Below are positions 32,689 through 40,917 of a stretch of DNA of 64,000 nucleotides, in pieces. The first letter of the stretch is position 1. Each line of letters begins with the position of its first letter. A program made the position numbers and the translations under genes. Below the pieces are notes generated by a model. The model searched no databases and was not told the DNA's origin. It saw only the letters and a program-made list of their open reading frames with translations. The stretch spans positions 310,001 to 374,000 of the forward strand of contig NZ_JACHHN010000002.1 in the NCBI RefSeq assembly GCF_014202765.1, in the 5' to 3' direction. This DNA comes from Silvimonas terrae. GTDB lineage: Bacteria > Pseudomonadota > Gammaproteobacteria > Burkholderiales > Chitinibacteraceae.

Positions 32689-33498
32689 TTATTCAGATTG
32701 TGGTGGTTCTTTGGGTGCTTTGGCTGGCGGCTCCACCCGTTCAAATTCCACCGCTGCCCGCAAGACCCCACGCAGCATATCGACTTCTTCCTGATCCAGT
32801 TGGGCGCGCTGCACAATCCGGCGCACGCGCGGCATAAGCCGCTTGGGTTTTTGGGTGCGCAAGAAACCAATGGTGATCAACGTGCGTTCCAGATGCTCGT
32901 AAAAGAGTTCCATGTATTCATGGCTGGGAAGGGTGCGTTTTTCTTCCAGATGACTCACGTCATCCAGCAGCGCCGCGCGCAATTCGTAGCACAGCACCTG
33001 CACCGCTTGCGCCAGGTTCAGGCTGGAATACACCGGATTGGTCGGAATGGTCACGAGGCGGTTGCATAGCCGTACCTCATCAATGGTCATGCCGTTGGTT
33101 TCGTTGCCGAACACGAGCGCAATGTTGCCACCCGCCGTGGCCTCGGCCAGCAGTTCCGGCACCAGTTGGCGCGGGGTGTGCAAGGGTTGTACCAGTTCGC
33201 GGCGGCGTGCGGTCATGGCCACTTGCAAGGTGGTGCCGACAAGGGCTTCTTCCAGCGAACTGACCACGATCGCGCTATCGAGCACGTCGTCCGCGCTGCT
33301 GGCGAGGGAACGTGCGACGTCTGACGGAAATTCTTTCGGGTTGACCAGATAAAGTTGCGTCAAGCCCATGGTTTTCATGGCGCGGGCCGTAGAGCCAATA
33401 TTGCCCGGGTGCGAGGTATTGCACAGCACAACGCGAAACGCAGCGAGGGTCTGATTGGCAAGCAGGCCAGTAGCGGGAAGGTCAGGTGAATCAGTCAT
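32689..33498 (-). CDS. trmJ: tRNA (cytidine/uridine-2'-O-)-methyltransferase TrmJ
   Basis: A 269-residue SPOUT-class methyltransferase that modifies position 32 of tRNAs. Family blocks are RVVLCNTSHPGNIGSTARAMKTMGL at the N-terminus, ALVFGNETNGMTIDEVRLCN for the knot, and IPTNPVYSSLNLAQAVQVLCYEL for SAM binding. The C-terminal helical extension is rich in Pro and Glu. Length is normal. It is the only gene of its minus-strand unit and is divergent from suhB, the same arrangement as trmJ and suhB in many proteobacteria. Confidence 0.95.
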   Translation of the reverse strand: MTDSPDLPATGLLANQTLAAFRVVLCNTSHPGNIGSTARAMKTMGLTQLYLVNPKEFPSDVARSLASSADDVLDSAIVVSSLEEALVGTTLQVAMTARRRELVQPLHTPRQLVPELLAEATAGGNIALVFGNETNGMTIDEVRLCNRLVTIPTNPVYSSLNLAQAVQVLCYELRAALLDDVSHLEEKRTLPSHEYMELFYEHLERTLITIGFLRTQKPKRLMPRVRRIVQRAQLDQEEVDMLRGVLRAAVEFERVEPPAKAPKEPPQSE

Positions 33499-33531
33499 GA
33501 GAGGCGATACCAGGAGATTTTTTGGTCGGCG

Positions 33532-33561
33532 CTGACAAAAGGGCCGGAAATTCAGTACAAT
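33532..33561 (+). promoter_or_regulatory. Sigma-70 promoter for suhB
   Basis: CTGACA (33532-33537), an 18-nt spacer and TACAAT (33556-33561). The predicted start near 33568 gives a leader of about 167 nt that contains a TGCCATT / AATGGCA hairpin near 33667-33684. Confidence 0.55.
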
Positions 33562-33734
33562 AGCGGCTATATTTGTTTTCGATCTTTACAGGCTGATTCG
33601 CAACGCATACTGCGCTGCCCGGATCAGTGACAATCTACATCGTCATGCATGGGCCGCTGGCCGCATTGCCATTGTGAAATGGCATTGCTGGTTGCGCTGT
33701 CAATCAGCCTGTTTCAATCTGCCAGGGGTAATTC

Positions 33735-34517
33735 ATGCATCCGATGCTCAATACGGCCGTTCGCGCCGCTCGCCGTGCCGCTTCCGTCATCCAGCGCGCG
33801 TCCAATAATCTTGATCTGATCACGCCAGAGAAGAAAGGCCACAACGATTTTGTGTCCGAAGTGGATCGCGCCGCTGAACGGGCCATCATCGAAACCATTC
33901 TGGAAGCCTACCCCAAGCACGCCATTCTAGCAGAGGAGTCCGGCCAGTCCGGCAATTCCGAGTACGAATGGATTATTGATCCGCTTGATGGCACCACCAA
34001 CTTCCTGCACGGCTTCCCGCAATATGCGGTGTCGATTGCCCTGGCGCACAAGGGTGTGGTGACGCAGGCTGTGGTGTATGACCCCAACCGCAACGACCTC
34101 TTTACCGCGACGCGCGGCGTGGGCGCGTTCCTGAATGATCGCCGTATCCGTGTTTCCAAGGTGCGCGAACTGTCTGACGCGCTGGTCGGCACGGGCTTCC
34201 CGTATACCGATTTCAAGCATCTGGATACCTACCTCAATATCTTCCGCGAAATGGCCCAGAAGGCCGCCGGCGTGCGTCGCCCAGGTGCTGCGGCGCTGGA
34301 TCTGGCCTACGTGGCTTGCGGCCAGTTTGATGGTTTCTTTGAGTTCGGCTTGAAGACGGTCGATATCGCAGCCGGTTCCTTGCTGGTGCAAGAAGCGGGC
34401 GGTCTGATCACCGATATTGAAGGTGGCGAAAACTATCTGCAAAGCGGCGACGTGATCTGCGGTACGCCACGCGTGTTTGGTCAGATGCTGCAACTGATCC
34501 GCGCCCACACCAAGTAA
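33735..34517 (+). CDS. suhB: Inositol-1-monophosphatase family protein SuhB
   Basis: A 260-residue Mg-dependent phosphatase of the SuhB type, which in E. coli also acts in rRNA antitermination complexes. The metal-binding motifs are all present: [36 protein letters not shown], and [31 protein letters not shown] near the C-terminus. The start [15 protein letters not shown] is the usual SuhB N-terminus. It is divergent from trmJ and preceded by a good promoter with a long leader. GGGG lies 9 nt before the ATG. Confidence 0.96.
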   Translation: MHPMLNTAVRAARRAASVIQRASNNLDLITPEKKGHNDFVSEVDRAAERAIIETILEAYPKHAILAEESGQSGNSEYEWIIDPLDGTTNFLHGFPQYAVSIALAHKGVVTQAVVYDPNRNDLFTATRGVGAFLNDRRIRVSKVRELSDALVGTGFPYTDFKHLDTYLNIFREMAQKAAGVRRPGAAALDLAYVACGQFDGFFEFGLKTVDIAAGSLLVQEAGGLITDIEGGENYLQSGDVICGTPRVFGQMLQLIRAHTK

Positions 34518-34543
34518 TTGCTGTGCCAAACGGAGTTATGGCC

Positions 34544-34972
34544 ATGCCAGATTCCGATTCCCGCCTGGCGGCGCTCAACGCCGCCTATATGGCGACCCGC
34601 TATGTCATTCCCGCTCTGGGTCTGACATTGCGGGTGGGCCAGACTTCTCCTGAACTCGATGCCTTGCTGCGCCAACGCCATATGCAAGGCTGGATGTTTA
34701 TCTCTGCCTGTAACCCCGGATCACAAGCCGTACTTTGCCAGCATGAAAACCTGGCACGTCATCAAAACTTGCTCGATGCCCTGAAAGCGGCGCAATTCAC
34801 TTTCTTTGAAGGCTATGGCGAAGGTGACGATGGGCTATGGCCGGCTGAGCCGTCTGCGTTGGTGCTGGGTGTAGATGAGTCTGCGGCCCGTATGTGGGGT
34901 CAGCGCTTTGAGCAAAACGCTGTGCTGTTTGGCGTTCAAGGCGGAGCCGTACAACTGCTGTGGTGTCGTTGA
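34544..34972 (+). CDS. DUF3293 domain-containing protein
   Basis: A 142-residue small cytoplasmic protein of the DUF3293 type, function unknown. Family-like elements are the N-terminal AAYMATRYVIPA, the GWMFISACNPGSQ block (NP-x-S), FFEGYGEGDDGLWPAEPSALVLGVDE and the C-terminal FEQNAVLFGVQGGAVQLLWC. ATG 34544 is chosen since CGGAG lies 8 nt upstream; starts at 34523 (GTG) and 34538 are in frame. It follows suhB by 26 nt and may be co-transcribed. Confidence 0.75.
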   Translation: MPDSDSRLAALNAAYMATRYVIPALGLTLRVGQTSPELDALLRQRHMQGWMFISACNPGSQAVLCQHENLARHQNLLDALKAAQFTFFEGYGEGDDGLWPAEPSALVLGVDESAARMWGQRFEQNAVLFGVQGGAVQLLWCR

Positions 34973-35014
34973 TCTTGCGGTTTTTAACGTTATTCGGCAA
35001 AAAACCGCAATAAT

Positions 35015-35044
35015 TTGCAAGTTTCGGCATGACGAGGCTAGAAT
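35015..35044 (+). promoter_or_regulatory. Promoter predicting a leaderless mRNA for the DeoR-type gene
   Basis: TTGCAA (35015-35020), an 18-nt spacer and TAGAAT (35039-35044). Only 6 nt separate the -10 from the ATG at 35051, so transcription should begin at the start codon. The geometry is identical to that at nudB. Confidence 0.55.
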
Positions 35045-35050
35045 GTCCGC

Positions 35051-35824
35051 ATGTTTACCGAAGAACGTCACCAAACCATTCTGGATTACCTGGCCGAACA
35101 AGGCCGGGTGACGGTGCTGGAACTCGCCCAGCGTCTGCAAGTGTCGGACGATACCGTGCGCCGGGATTTGCGCGCGCTCGATGAGTTGGGCTTTTTGCAA
35201 AAAACCCACGGCGGGGCGGTTTCGCTGGAAGTGCCGCGCATGGCCCGCGCCCAGCGCGCCCAGGTATTGCCACAAATCAAACAGCAACTGGCGCAAGCGG
35301 TTGTGACCCATATCGAACCCGGCCAGACGCTGATGCTCGATGCCGGTCAGAGTGTGTTGGCGGTGGCGCAAGCGTTACCAGATATGCCGCTGACTGTGAT
35401 TACGCATGCGCTGGATATCGCCAATGCGCTCAGTCAGCGTCCGCAAATCCGGCTGATTCTGGCGGGTGGCCTGTGGGATGCCCGGCAGCGCTTGTTTGCT
35501 GGTGCGCAAACTGTGACGCAGATTCAGACCTTACGGGCGGACTGGGCGATCATGGGCGCCTGCGCCGTACATGAAAAACTGGGCCTGACAGCCAGCGACG
35601 CTGCGGACGCCGAGGTCAAGCGCGCCATGCTGGCCGCCAGCGCGCAAACCATACTGGTGGCCGATCACAGCAAAACCGGCCGCAGCGAACCCTTCTTTGT
35701 CTGTCCCGCGCAGCACTTTACGCACTGGTTTACCGACCGCGCACCCGGCTGGGTGAATGCGCCTGCCGGTTTGCAGGTGATCGGGGCAGGGCATGTTTCT
35801 ATAAATACGGAGAAAACCGCATGA
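35051..35824 (+). CDS. DeoR family transcriptional regulator
   Basis: A 257-residue sugar-metabolism repressor. The N-terminal winged HTH reads RHQTILDYLAEQGRVTVLELAQRLQVSDDTVRRDLRALDELG (about 6-47), followed by the DeoR hinge QKTHGGAV. The C-terminal domain has the phosphosugar-sensing fold with MLDAGQSVLAVAQAL, ILAGGLWDARQRLFAG and ILVADHSKTGRSEPF. The stop overlaps the ATG of the oxidoreductase (ATGA), so it probably controls that gene and itself. The ligand is unknown. There is no Shine-Dalgarno site. Confidence 0.94.
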   Translation: MFTEERHQTILDYLAEQGRVTVLELAQRLQVSDDTVRRDLRALDELGFLQKTHGGAVSLEVPRMARAQRAQVLPQIKQQLAQAVVTHIEPGQTLMLDAGQSVLAVAQALPDMPLTVITHALDIANALSQRPQIRLILAGGLWDARQRLFAGAQTVTQIQTLRADWAIMGACAVHEKLGLTASDAADAEVKRAMLAASAQTILVADHSKTGRSEPFFVCPAQHFTHWFTDRAPGWVNAPAGLQVIGAGHVSINTEKTA

Positions 35825-36858
35825 ATCGACTTAAAGTCGCACTGGTGGGCTACGGCTACGCCGGCAAAACCTTCCACGCCCCGCTGATCGTGGCGGCCCC
35901 TGGTTTGCATCTGACTACGGTGGTCTCTAGCGACCCGGCCAAAGTGCATGCGGACTACCCCGATGTGAACGTGGTGGCGCACGCCGCCGAAGCCCTGGCC
36001 GATCCGCAGATTGATCTGGTGGTGATCGCTGCGCCCAATGACCAGCATTTTCCGCTGGCGCAGGCAGCACTGGCTGCCGGCAAACATGTGGTGGTCGACA
36101 AGCCGTTTACCACCACGCTGGCTGAGGCGCGTAACCTGATTGCGCAGGCCAAAGAAGTCGGCAAAGTGTTATCGGTATTCCAGAACCGCCGTTGGGATGC
36201 GGATTTTCTGACCGTCAAAAAGCTGCTGGCCGATGATGATCTGGGCCGGGTGGTGCATTTTGAATCGCACTTTGACCGGTTCCGCCCGGTGGTGCGTCAG
36301 CGCTGGCGTGAGGCCGCCGGGCTGGGCAACGGTCTGTGGTTTGACCTGGGGCCGCATCTGGTCGATCAGGCCCTGCAACTGTTCGGCCGCCCGGAAGCGG
36401 TTTATGCCGATCTGGCCGTCATGCGGGATGAAGCAGTGGCGACCGACTACTTTCACGTTATCCTGCGTTACGAAGGTTTGCGGGTGATCCTGCATGGCAG
36501 CACCCTGGTCGCAGGCGGCCCGCGCTTTGTAATCCACGGCGACAAGCGCAGTTTTATCAAGCAAGGGCTGGATACGCAGGAAGCGCAACTTAAGGCCGGT
36601 GGCAAGCCGGGTGATGCAGATTGGGGTAAAGACCCGCTGGATGGTGTATTGATCACCAGCGTGAATGACGTTGAAGAAACCGCTGCCGTGGTCACCAAAG
36701 TGGGTGACTATCGCGCGTATTACAACGGCGTGGCCGCGGCCATTGCGGAGGGCAAACCCAACCCGGTATCGGGTGAGGAAGCGCTGGCGGTCATGGCGGT
36801 GATTGAACTGGCGCACACCAGCGCCAGCATGCAGCGCGAATTGCCGTTTACGGTTTAA
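35821..36858 (+). CDS. Gfo/Idh/MocA family oxidoreductase (YdgJ/IolW-like)
   Basis: A 345-residue NAD(P)-dependent dehydrogenase. The Rossmann motif is VGYGYAGKTFHAPLI (9-23), and VVIAAPNDQHF and the catalytic-lysine block HVVVDKPFTTTLAEA follow. The C-terminal half has FQNRRWDADFLTVKKLL, FESHFDRFRP, WFDLGPHLVDQALQLFGRP and FVIHGDKRSFIKQGLDTQEAQL, the set seen in E. coli YdgJ and Bacillus IolW (scyllo-inositol 2-dehydrogenase). The true substrate is not certain. It is coupled to the upstream DeoR regulator by a 4-nt overlap and followed by the heme-degrading-domain gene after 36 nt. Confidence 0.93.
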   Translation: MNRLKVALVGYGYAGKTFHAPLIVAAPGLHLTTVVSSDPAKVHADYPDVNVVAHAAEALADPQIDLVVIAAPNDQHFPLAQAALAAGKHVVVDKPFTTTLAEARNLIAQAKEVGKVLSVFQNRRWDADFLTVKKLLADDDLGRVVHFESHFDRFRPVVRQRWREAAGLGNGLWFDLGPHLVDQALQLFGRPEAVYADLAVMRDEAVATDYFHVILRYEGLRVILHGSTLVAGGPRFVIHGDKRSFIKQGLDTQEAQLKAGGKPGDADWGKDPLDGVLITSVNDVEETAAVVTKVGDYRAYYNGVAAAIAEGKPNPVSGEEALAVMAVIELAHTSASMQRELPFTV

Positions 36859-36894
36859 CCCCGGGCTTTGCCATTCACTTGAAAAGGGACCTGC

Positions 36895-37389
36895 ATGACC
36901 GATTTTGCCCAAGACCTGGCGATCATCGCCCGGCAAGAACAAGCGCTGCAATTTGACCGTTTTGATACGGATGAAGCCTGGAAGCTGGGCTGTCGCCTGC
37001 GGGATATGGCGGTGGCCCGCAAAGCGCCGATCACCATTGAAATCACCCTGAATGGCCAGCGTTTGTTCTATGCCTCCATGCCTGGTACGACACCGGTGAA
37101 CGACGACTGGGTGCGCCGCAAGCGTAATGTGGTCGAGTTATATCACCACAGCACTTACTTTGTGGGCCAGGGCAATCGCCAGTCTGGCATGACCCTGACC
37201 GATAAGATTGGCGTGCCGCTGGCGGACTATGCCACCAACGGCGGAGCGTTTCCGCTGTTGATCAAGGGTGCGGGCTGCGTGGGGAGCGTGATTGTTTCTG
37301 GTCTGGCGCAGCGCGATGACCACGGTTTTGTGGTGGAAGCACTGGCAGCGCATCTGGGTGTGTCGCTGGACGGGTTGATGCTGGATTGA
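36895..37389 (+). CDS. Heme-degrading-domain / UPF0303 family protein
   Basis: A 164-residue protein of the GlcG/HbpS-like fold family annotated UPF0303 or heme-degrading domain. Characteristic segments are FDTDEAWKLGCRLRDMAV, APITIEITLNGQRLFYASMPGTTPVNDDWVRRKRNVV, YADYATNGGAFP-like and GCVGSVIVSGLAQRDDHGFVVEAL. No signal peptide. Its role is not established; the family often accompanies sugar-acid or oxidoreductase genes, as here. A GGGAC site precedes the ATG. It probably forms one unit with the DeoR regulator and the oxidoreductase, ending at the bidirectional terminator. Confidence 0.85.
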   Translation: MTDFAQDLAIIARQEQALQFDRFDTDEAWKLGCRLRDMAVARKAPITIEITLNGQRLFYASMPGTTPVNDDWVRRKRNVVELYHHSTYFVGQGNRQSGMTLTDKIGVPLADYATNGGAFPLLIKGAGCVGSVIVSGLAQRDDHGFVVEALAAHLGVSLDGLMLD

Positions 37390-37407
37390 GGTGGTTGGTT
37401 GCTGATT

Positions 37408-37435
37408 AAAAAAGCCCGCAGATGCGGGCTTTTTT
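37408..37435. terminator. Bidirectional terminator between the plus operon and higA
   Basis: AAAAAAGCCCGCA (37408-37420) pairs with TGCGGGCTTTTTT (37423-37435) across a 2-nt loop. A and T tracts flank it on both sides, so it can end the plus-strand operon and the minus-strand higBA. Confidence 0.9.
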
Positions 37436-37451
37436 GTTTTGCCAAAAGGCA

Positions 37452-37763
37452 TCAGGTATTGAGGCTATGCACCCGGGTTACAACGGGACGGCCGCGCTCT
37501 GTGGTTTGCCATAAGTCGTAACTCATTTGTGCTCGTAACCAGCTTTCTGCGCTCGGCCCCGCATCTGGGCCGTTGAGCCAACTCTCCAGCCGCAGGGCCA
37601 TTTCCGTAGAAATGCCTGCGCTGCCATGCAGTATGCGCGAGAGTGCGGCGCGGGTAATGCCAAGCTCGTTGGCCGCCTGAGTGACGGTGAGGCCCAAGGT
37701 GGGCAAAATATCCTCACGCAGGGTTTCGCCAGGGTGGGGAGGGTTGTGCATTCTGATGGGCAT
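37452..37763 (-). CDS. higA: HigA family antitoxin (XRE-type HTH)
   Basis: A 103-residue antitoxin and autorepressor. The N-terminal PPHPGETLREDILPTLGLTVTQAANELGITRAALSRILHG is the classic HigA opening and helix-turn-helix (about 8-47), followed by SAGISTEMALRLESWL. The C-terminal region QMSYDLWQTTERGRPVV is typical. The ATG overlaps the toxin stop by one base (TGATG), so toxin and antitoxin are made from one mRNA with the toxin first, as in higBA loci. The operator upstream of higB supports autoregulation. Confidence 0.95.
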   Translation of the reverse strand: MPIRMHNPPHPGETLREDILPTLGLTVTQAANELGITRAALSRILHGSAGISTEMALRLESWLNGPDAGPSAESWLRAQMSYDLWQTTERGRPVVTRVHSLNT

Positions 37764-38041
37764 CAGTGGTAGTCCTGATATTCAACAAGTTCGGCATTGT
37801 TACCGTCAAAGCGAAAGGTCATTCGCCAGCTACCGGAAACAGAAACAGCCCAATGGCCGGCCAGATTCTCGGTGAGCGGGTGAAGCCGCCAGCCAGGCAT
37901 ATTCATGTCTTGTGGGGTGGTGGCGGCATCCAGTTGGGCTAGCTGTCGCCGCAATCTGGGCGCGTGGTTCGCCTGAATGCCCGTGGTCTTGCCTGTCTCG
38001 AAAAAGAGCCGCAAGCCCTTATGCTTGATGTGCTTGATCAT
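37763..38041 (-). CDS. higB: HigB family toxin (RelE-like mRNA interferase)
   Basis: A 92-residue RelE/HigB-fold toxin that cleaves mRNA on the ribosome. Family residues run through the protein: KGLRLFFETGKTTGIQANHAPRLRRQLAQLDAA, DMNMPGWRLHPL, HWAVSVSGSWRMTFRF and LVEYQDYH at the C-terminus, including the catalytic-region Arg and the terminal His. It is full length and apparently intact. It is transcribed with higA from the minus strand, downstream of a perfect inverted repeat. Confidence 0.95.
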   Translation of the reverse strand: MIKHIKHKGLRLFFETGKTTGIQANHAPRLRRQLAQLDAATTPQDMNMPGWRLHPLTENLAGHWAVSVSGSWRMTFRFDGNNAELVEYQDYH

Positions 38042-38051
38042 GCATTCGAGC

Positions 38052-38068
38052 GTATAGCCAAACTATAC
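38052..38068 (-). promoter_or_regulatory. higBA operator (inverted repeat)
   Basis: GTATAG-CCAAA-CTATAC is a perfect 6-bp dyad with a 5-nt spacer, 10 nt upstream of the higB ATG. On the minus strand one arm spells TATAGT, which could itself be the -10 box, so HigA binding would block initiation. Confidence 0.7.
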
Positions 38069-38112
38069 ACTACAAGCTGCGATAGATCAGGGGCGTGCTG
38101 ATCTCTGATAGG

Positions 38113-39063
38113 TTAATCCACCAGCGCCAACGCCTGCCGCGCTGATTCTTCATCCGTCACCAGACCGGACAGCCAGCGCCCGCGCAACGTGGCATTCAAT
38201 GCGCTGTGCTTGCTGGCACCGCCGGCAAAGGCGATCACCGGGCGATCTGTGGCGGTGGGCAATTGCAAACTGGTCACGCGGTCGGTAATGGGTGAGGAGA
38301 GCGGCCGGCCTTCGTGGTTTACCGCGTGACCAATGATTTCACCGGCGGCGCCTTCAGATACCAGTTGGCCGATTTCTTCCTTGCTCAAGAAGCCGTCTTC
38401 TTCCAGCGGGCAGCCCGGGCCGACTGAACCAATCCCGATAAACGTCACATCGGCATGGGCGGATAATTCGCTCACCACGCGGTAGACGCGGTGGCTGCAC
38501 CATTGGCGGCAGTCTTCCGCACTGTCTGCAATCAGCGGGGCGGGCAGCATGAAGTATTTGCTGCCGGTTTTCTCGGCCGTGCGCAGCGCCACGTCGTAGC
38601 GGTTGGAGGCACCATCGGTGGCGATCGCACCCACCATGGACACAATGCGGTGTTGCGGGCGATCAATCTCTGCCAGTTCGTCGATCACGCCCTTGAGCGT
38701 CCGGCCAGAGCCCAGATTCACCACGATGGGTGTCTCGGACTGCAAAAACTGCGTCATGACTTCTGCGCCGGCCACGGCCAGCATGCGGCGCAGGCCTTCA
38801 GATTCGCCACTGGCGGGCACCACACGGCACAAGCTCAGGCCAAAGCGGGCCTTCATCTGTTCGGCCAGGGCAAGGCAATCGGTAATGCCGTGCTGGATGT
38901 TGACGCGCACCAGGCCCTGTTCTACCGCATAGGCCACCAGTCGCTGTGCCATCTGGCGGGAGATGCCCAGATGATCGGCAATCTCGTGCTGGGTATTGTT
39001 GGCGACGTAATACATCCACGCGGCCCGCGCGGCCTGATCCAGTTTTTCTTGCTGTTTAGACAT
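38113..39063 (-). CDS. SorC/DeoR-type sugar-binding regulator of the D-arabinitol operon
   Basis: A 316-residue regulator with an N-terminal HTH (AAWMYYVANNTQHEIADHLGISRQMAQRLVAYAVEQGL) and a C-terminal SorC sugar-phosphate-sensing domain (VNLGSGRTLKGVIDEL, VSMVGAIATDGASNRYDVALRTAEKTG, TFIGIGSVGPGCPL, VIAFAGGASKHSALNATLRGRWLSGLVTDEESA). ATG 39063 follows GGAG; a GTG one codon upstream is less likely. It is divergent from the binding-protein gene across 538 nt that hold TTTGCTC-type operator halves, fitting the control of dal/mtl-type polyol operons. The inducer is probably D-arabinitol or a related polyol; inference. Confidence 0.92.
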   Translation of the reverse strand: MSKQQEKLDQAARAAWMYYVANNTQHEIADHLGISRQMAQRLVAYAVEQGLVRVNIQHGITDCLALAEQMKARFGLSLCRVVPASGESEGLRRMLAVAGAEVMTQFLQSETPIVVNLGSGRTLKGVIDELAEIDRPQHRIVSMVGAIATDGASNRYDVALRTAEKTGSKYFMLPAPLIADSAEDCRQWCSHRVYRVVSELSAHADVTFIGIGSVGPGCPLEEDGFLSKEEIGQLVSEGAAGEIIGHAVNHEGRPLSSPITDRVTSLQLPTATDRPVIAFAGGASKHSALNATLRGRWLSGLVTDEESARQALALVD

Positions 39064-39601
39064 CACTTGCTCCGTTGTGCCCGTCTTGCTCTGGCAGACA
39101 ATGCCCGCCGATTGTAGCCATTTCGGGCTCTCTCGGGCAGTCGCCGTGCCGGTTTTGGCATGGGCAAGATCGGTGCGTCACATTGGCATTTGCTCTAAAT
39201 GTGGGCAAAAGCTTGACATTGCGCAAGTGATGTTTGATTATTTGCTCGTGTAGTGATTAATTGCTCACTACGCGATGACGAGGATGCGGGCCTGCCAGCC
39301 TGGCCGGCAAGCTGATTTGCTGCTTCTGACAGTCGCAAAAACTTCAGGACCGGATGTACTGGAGTAAATATGCGGTCATTTGCAGATAACAAGCCGTCTT
39401 TTGACGTCATCAGAGATCGAACGACACGACGGGAACGCAACACAGTCCATGCTGGAGATTGCGAAATACAACGTCGGCAATGCGGTACCCAGCAAGCAGG
39501 AGCGGGTTGATGAATGCACCATACAGGGGCTTTATATCTACATGTCATGTAGTCGCCGCCGAATTCATCGCTCAACGTACAAACGTTTGGAGAGACAAAG
39601 C
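39064..39601. other. 538-nt divergent regulatory region of the arabinitol locus
   Basis: The left part holds the promoter and operator halves listed separately. The right part (about 39270-39600) is a long leader of unclear purpose. One frame runs in phase with the binding-protein gene from 39380 without a stop, but it lacks a plausible start and does not resemble a protein; the signal peptide at 39602 marks the real start. Confidence 0.5.
39189..39266 (+). promoter_or_regulatory. Arabinitol operon promoter with TTTGCTC operators
   Basis: A dyad TTTGCTC (39189-39195) / GGGCAAA (39203-39209) with a 7-nt spacer abuts a -35 TTGACA (39213-39218). A 17-nt spacer leads to GATTAT (39236-39241) as -10. 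Two further TTGCTC halves follow at 39242-39247 and 39261-39266, 19 nt apart. SorC-family regulators are known to bind TTTGCTC/GAGCAAA-type halves, so the divergent regulator is the likely ligand. Confidence 0.6.
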
Positions 39602-40912
39602 ATGAAACGCAACGCCATGATTTGCGCCGTGAGCGCGGCCACCTTCGCCGCGGCCGGTTTTGCCAGCGCCGCCACCGTGACCATCGCCACCATCAACAAC
39701 CCGGACATGATCGAACTGCAAAAACTGTCAAAGCAGTTTGAAGCTGCCAATCCGGATATCCAGCTCAAGTGGGTGACGCTGGAAGAAAACGTGCTGCGCC
39801 AACGCGTGACGACCGACATTGCCACAGGTTCGGGCCAGTTTGACCTGATGACCATTGGCGCCTACGAAACCCCGATCTGGGCCAAGAAAGGCTGGCTGAC
39901 ACCGCTGAACCTGCCCGCCAGCTACGATGTGAACGACGTGATCAAGCCCGTGCGTGACGGCCTGTCGCTGAACGGCAAGCTGTATGCCGTGCCGTTCTAC
40001 TCGGAAAGCTCCATGACCTACTACCGCAAAGATCTGTTCGATGCCAAGGGTCTGAAGATGCCGGATCAGCCTACCTGGAACGACATCAACGGCTTTGCCG
40101 AAAAACTCAATGACAAAGCCAATGGCGTGTATGGCATCTGCCTGCGCGGTCAGGCGGGCTGGGGCGAGAACATGGCCCTCGTCGGCACCATGGTGAACAC
40201 CTTTGGTGGCCGCTGGTTTGACCAGCAATGGAAACCGACGATTGATACGCCGGAATGGAAAAAAGCCGTCACCACTTATGTAGACATCCTGGGTAAATAC
40301 GGCCCTCCGGGGGCCAGCGCCAACGGTTTCAATGAAAACCTGGTGCTGTTTGGCAGCGGCAAGTGTGCCATGTGGATTGATGCCACTGTGGCCGCCGGCA
40401 TGCTCTACAACGGCAAGGAATCCAAGGTAGCCGACAAGGTGGCCTTTGCCCAGGCCCCGATCGGTACCAGCCCGAAGGGCGCGCACTGGCAGTGGATGTG
40501 GTCGCTGGCCGTGCCCAAGTCGTCGAAGAATCAGGATGCAGCGCAAAAGTTTGCCGCCTGGGCCACCAGCAAGGAATACATCCAGCTGGTTGCCAAAGAC
40601 CTGGGGTGGGCGTCTGTACCGTCCGGCACGCGTGAATCCACTTACGCTAATCCGGAATACCAGAAAGCGGCACCGTTTGCCGGCTTTGTGCTGAACGCCA
40701 TCAAGACCGCCAGCCCGACAGATGCCACCGTGCAGAAGGTGCCGTATATCGGCATCCAGTTCGCCACCATTCCTGAGTTCCAGTCCATTGGCACGGTGGT
40801 GGGGCAGCAAGTGGCCGGGGCGCTGACCGGCAAGAGCACCGTCGATGCCGCACTCAAGGCGTCACAAGCTTCGACTGAACGCGCAATGCGTCAGGCTGGT
40901 TATCTGAAGTAA
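39602..40912 (+). CDS. ABC transporter polyol (D-arabinitol) binding protein
   Basis: A 436-residue periplasmic substrate-binding protein of the SmoE/MtlE type. The signal peptide is MKRNAMICAVSAATFAAAGFASA. The mature part has VTIATINNPDMIELQKLSKQFEAANPDI, QFDLMTIGAYETPIWAKKGWLTPL, VPFYSESSMTYYRKDLFDAKGLKMP and CLRGQAGWGENMAL, all typical of mannitol/sorbitol/arabitol binders. GGAGAG precedes the ATG. It is the first gene of the transport and catabolic operon; specificity for D-arabinitol is inferred from the downstream dehydrogenase and kinase. Confidence 0.92.
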   Translation: MKRNAMICAVSAATFAAAGFASAATVTIATINNPDMIELQKLSKQFEAANPDIQLKWVTLEENVLRQRVTTDIATGSGQFDLMTIGAYETPIWAKKGWLTPLNLPASYDVNDVIKPVRDGLSLNGKLYAVPFYSESSMTYYRKDLFDAKGLKMPDQPTWNDINGFAEKLNDKANGVYGICLRGQAGWGENMALVGTMVNTFGGRWFDQQWKPTIDTPEWKKAVTTYVDILGKYGPPGASANGFNENLVLFGSGKCAMWIDATVAAGMLYNGKESKVADKVAFAQAPIGTSPKGAHWQWMWSLAVPKSSKNQDAAQKFAAWATSKEYIQLVAKDLGWASVPSGTRESTYANPEYQKAAPFAGFVLNAIKTASPTDATVQKVPYIGIQFATIPEFQSIGTVVGQQVAGALTGKSTVDAALKASQASTERAMRQAGYLK

Positions 40913-40917
40913 TTCAT

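Noticed and set aside
37452-38041. Prophage or mobile remnant around higBA
   Set aside because: No integrase, transposase, direct repeats or tRNA are nearby; it appears to be an isolated toxin-antitoxin locus.
39380-39601. N-terminal extension of the arabinitol binding protein
   Set aside because: Although open in frame, the signal peptide and ribosome site place the start at 39602.
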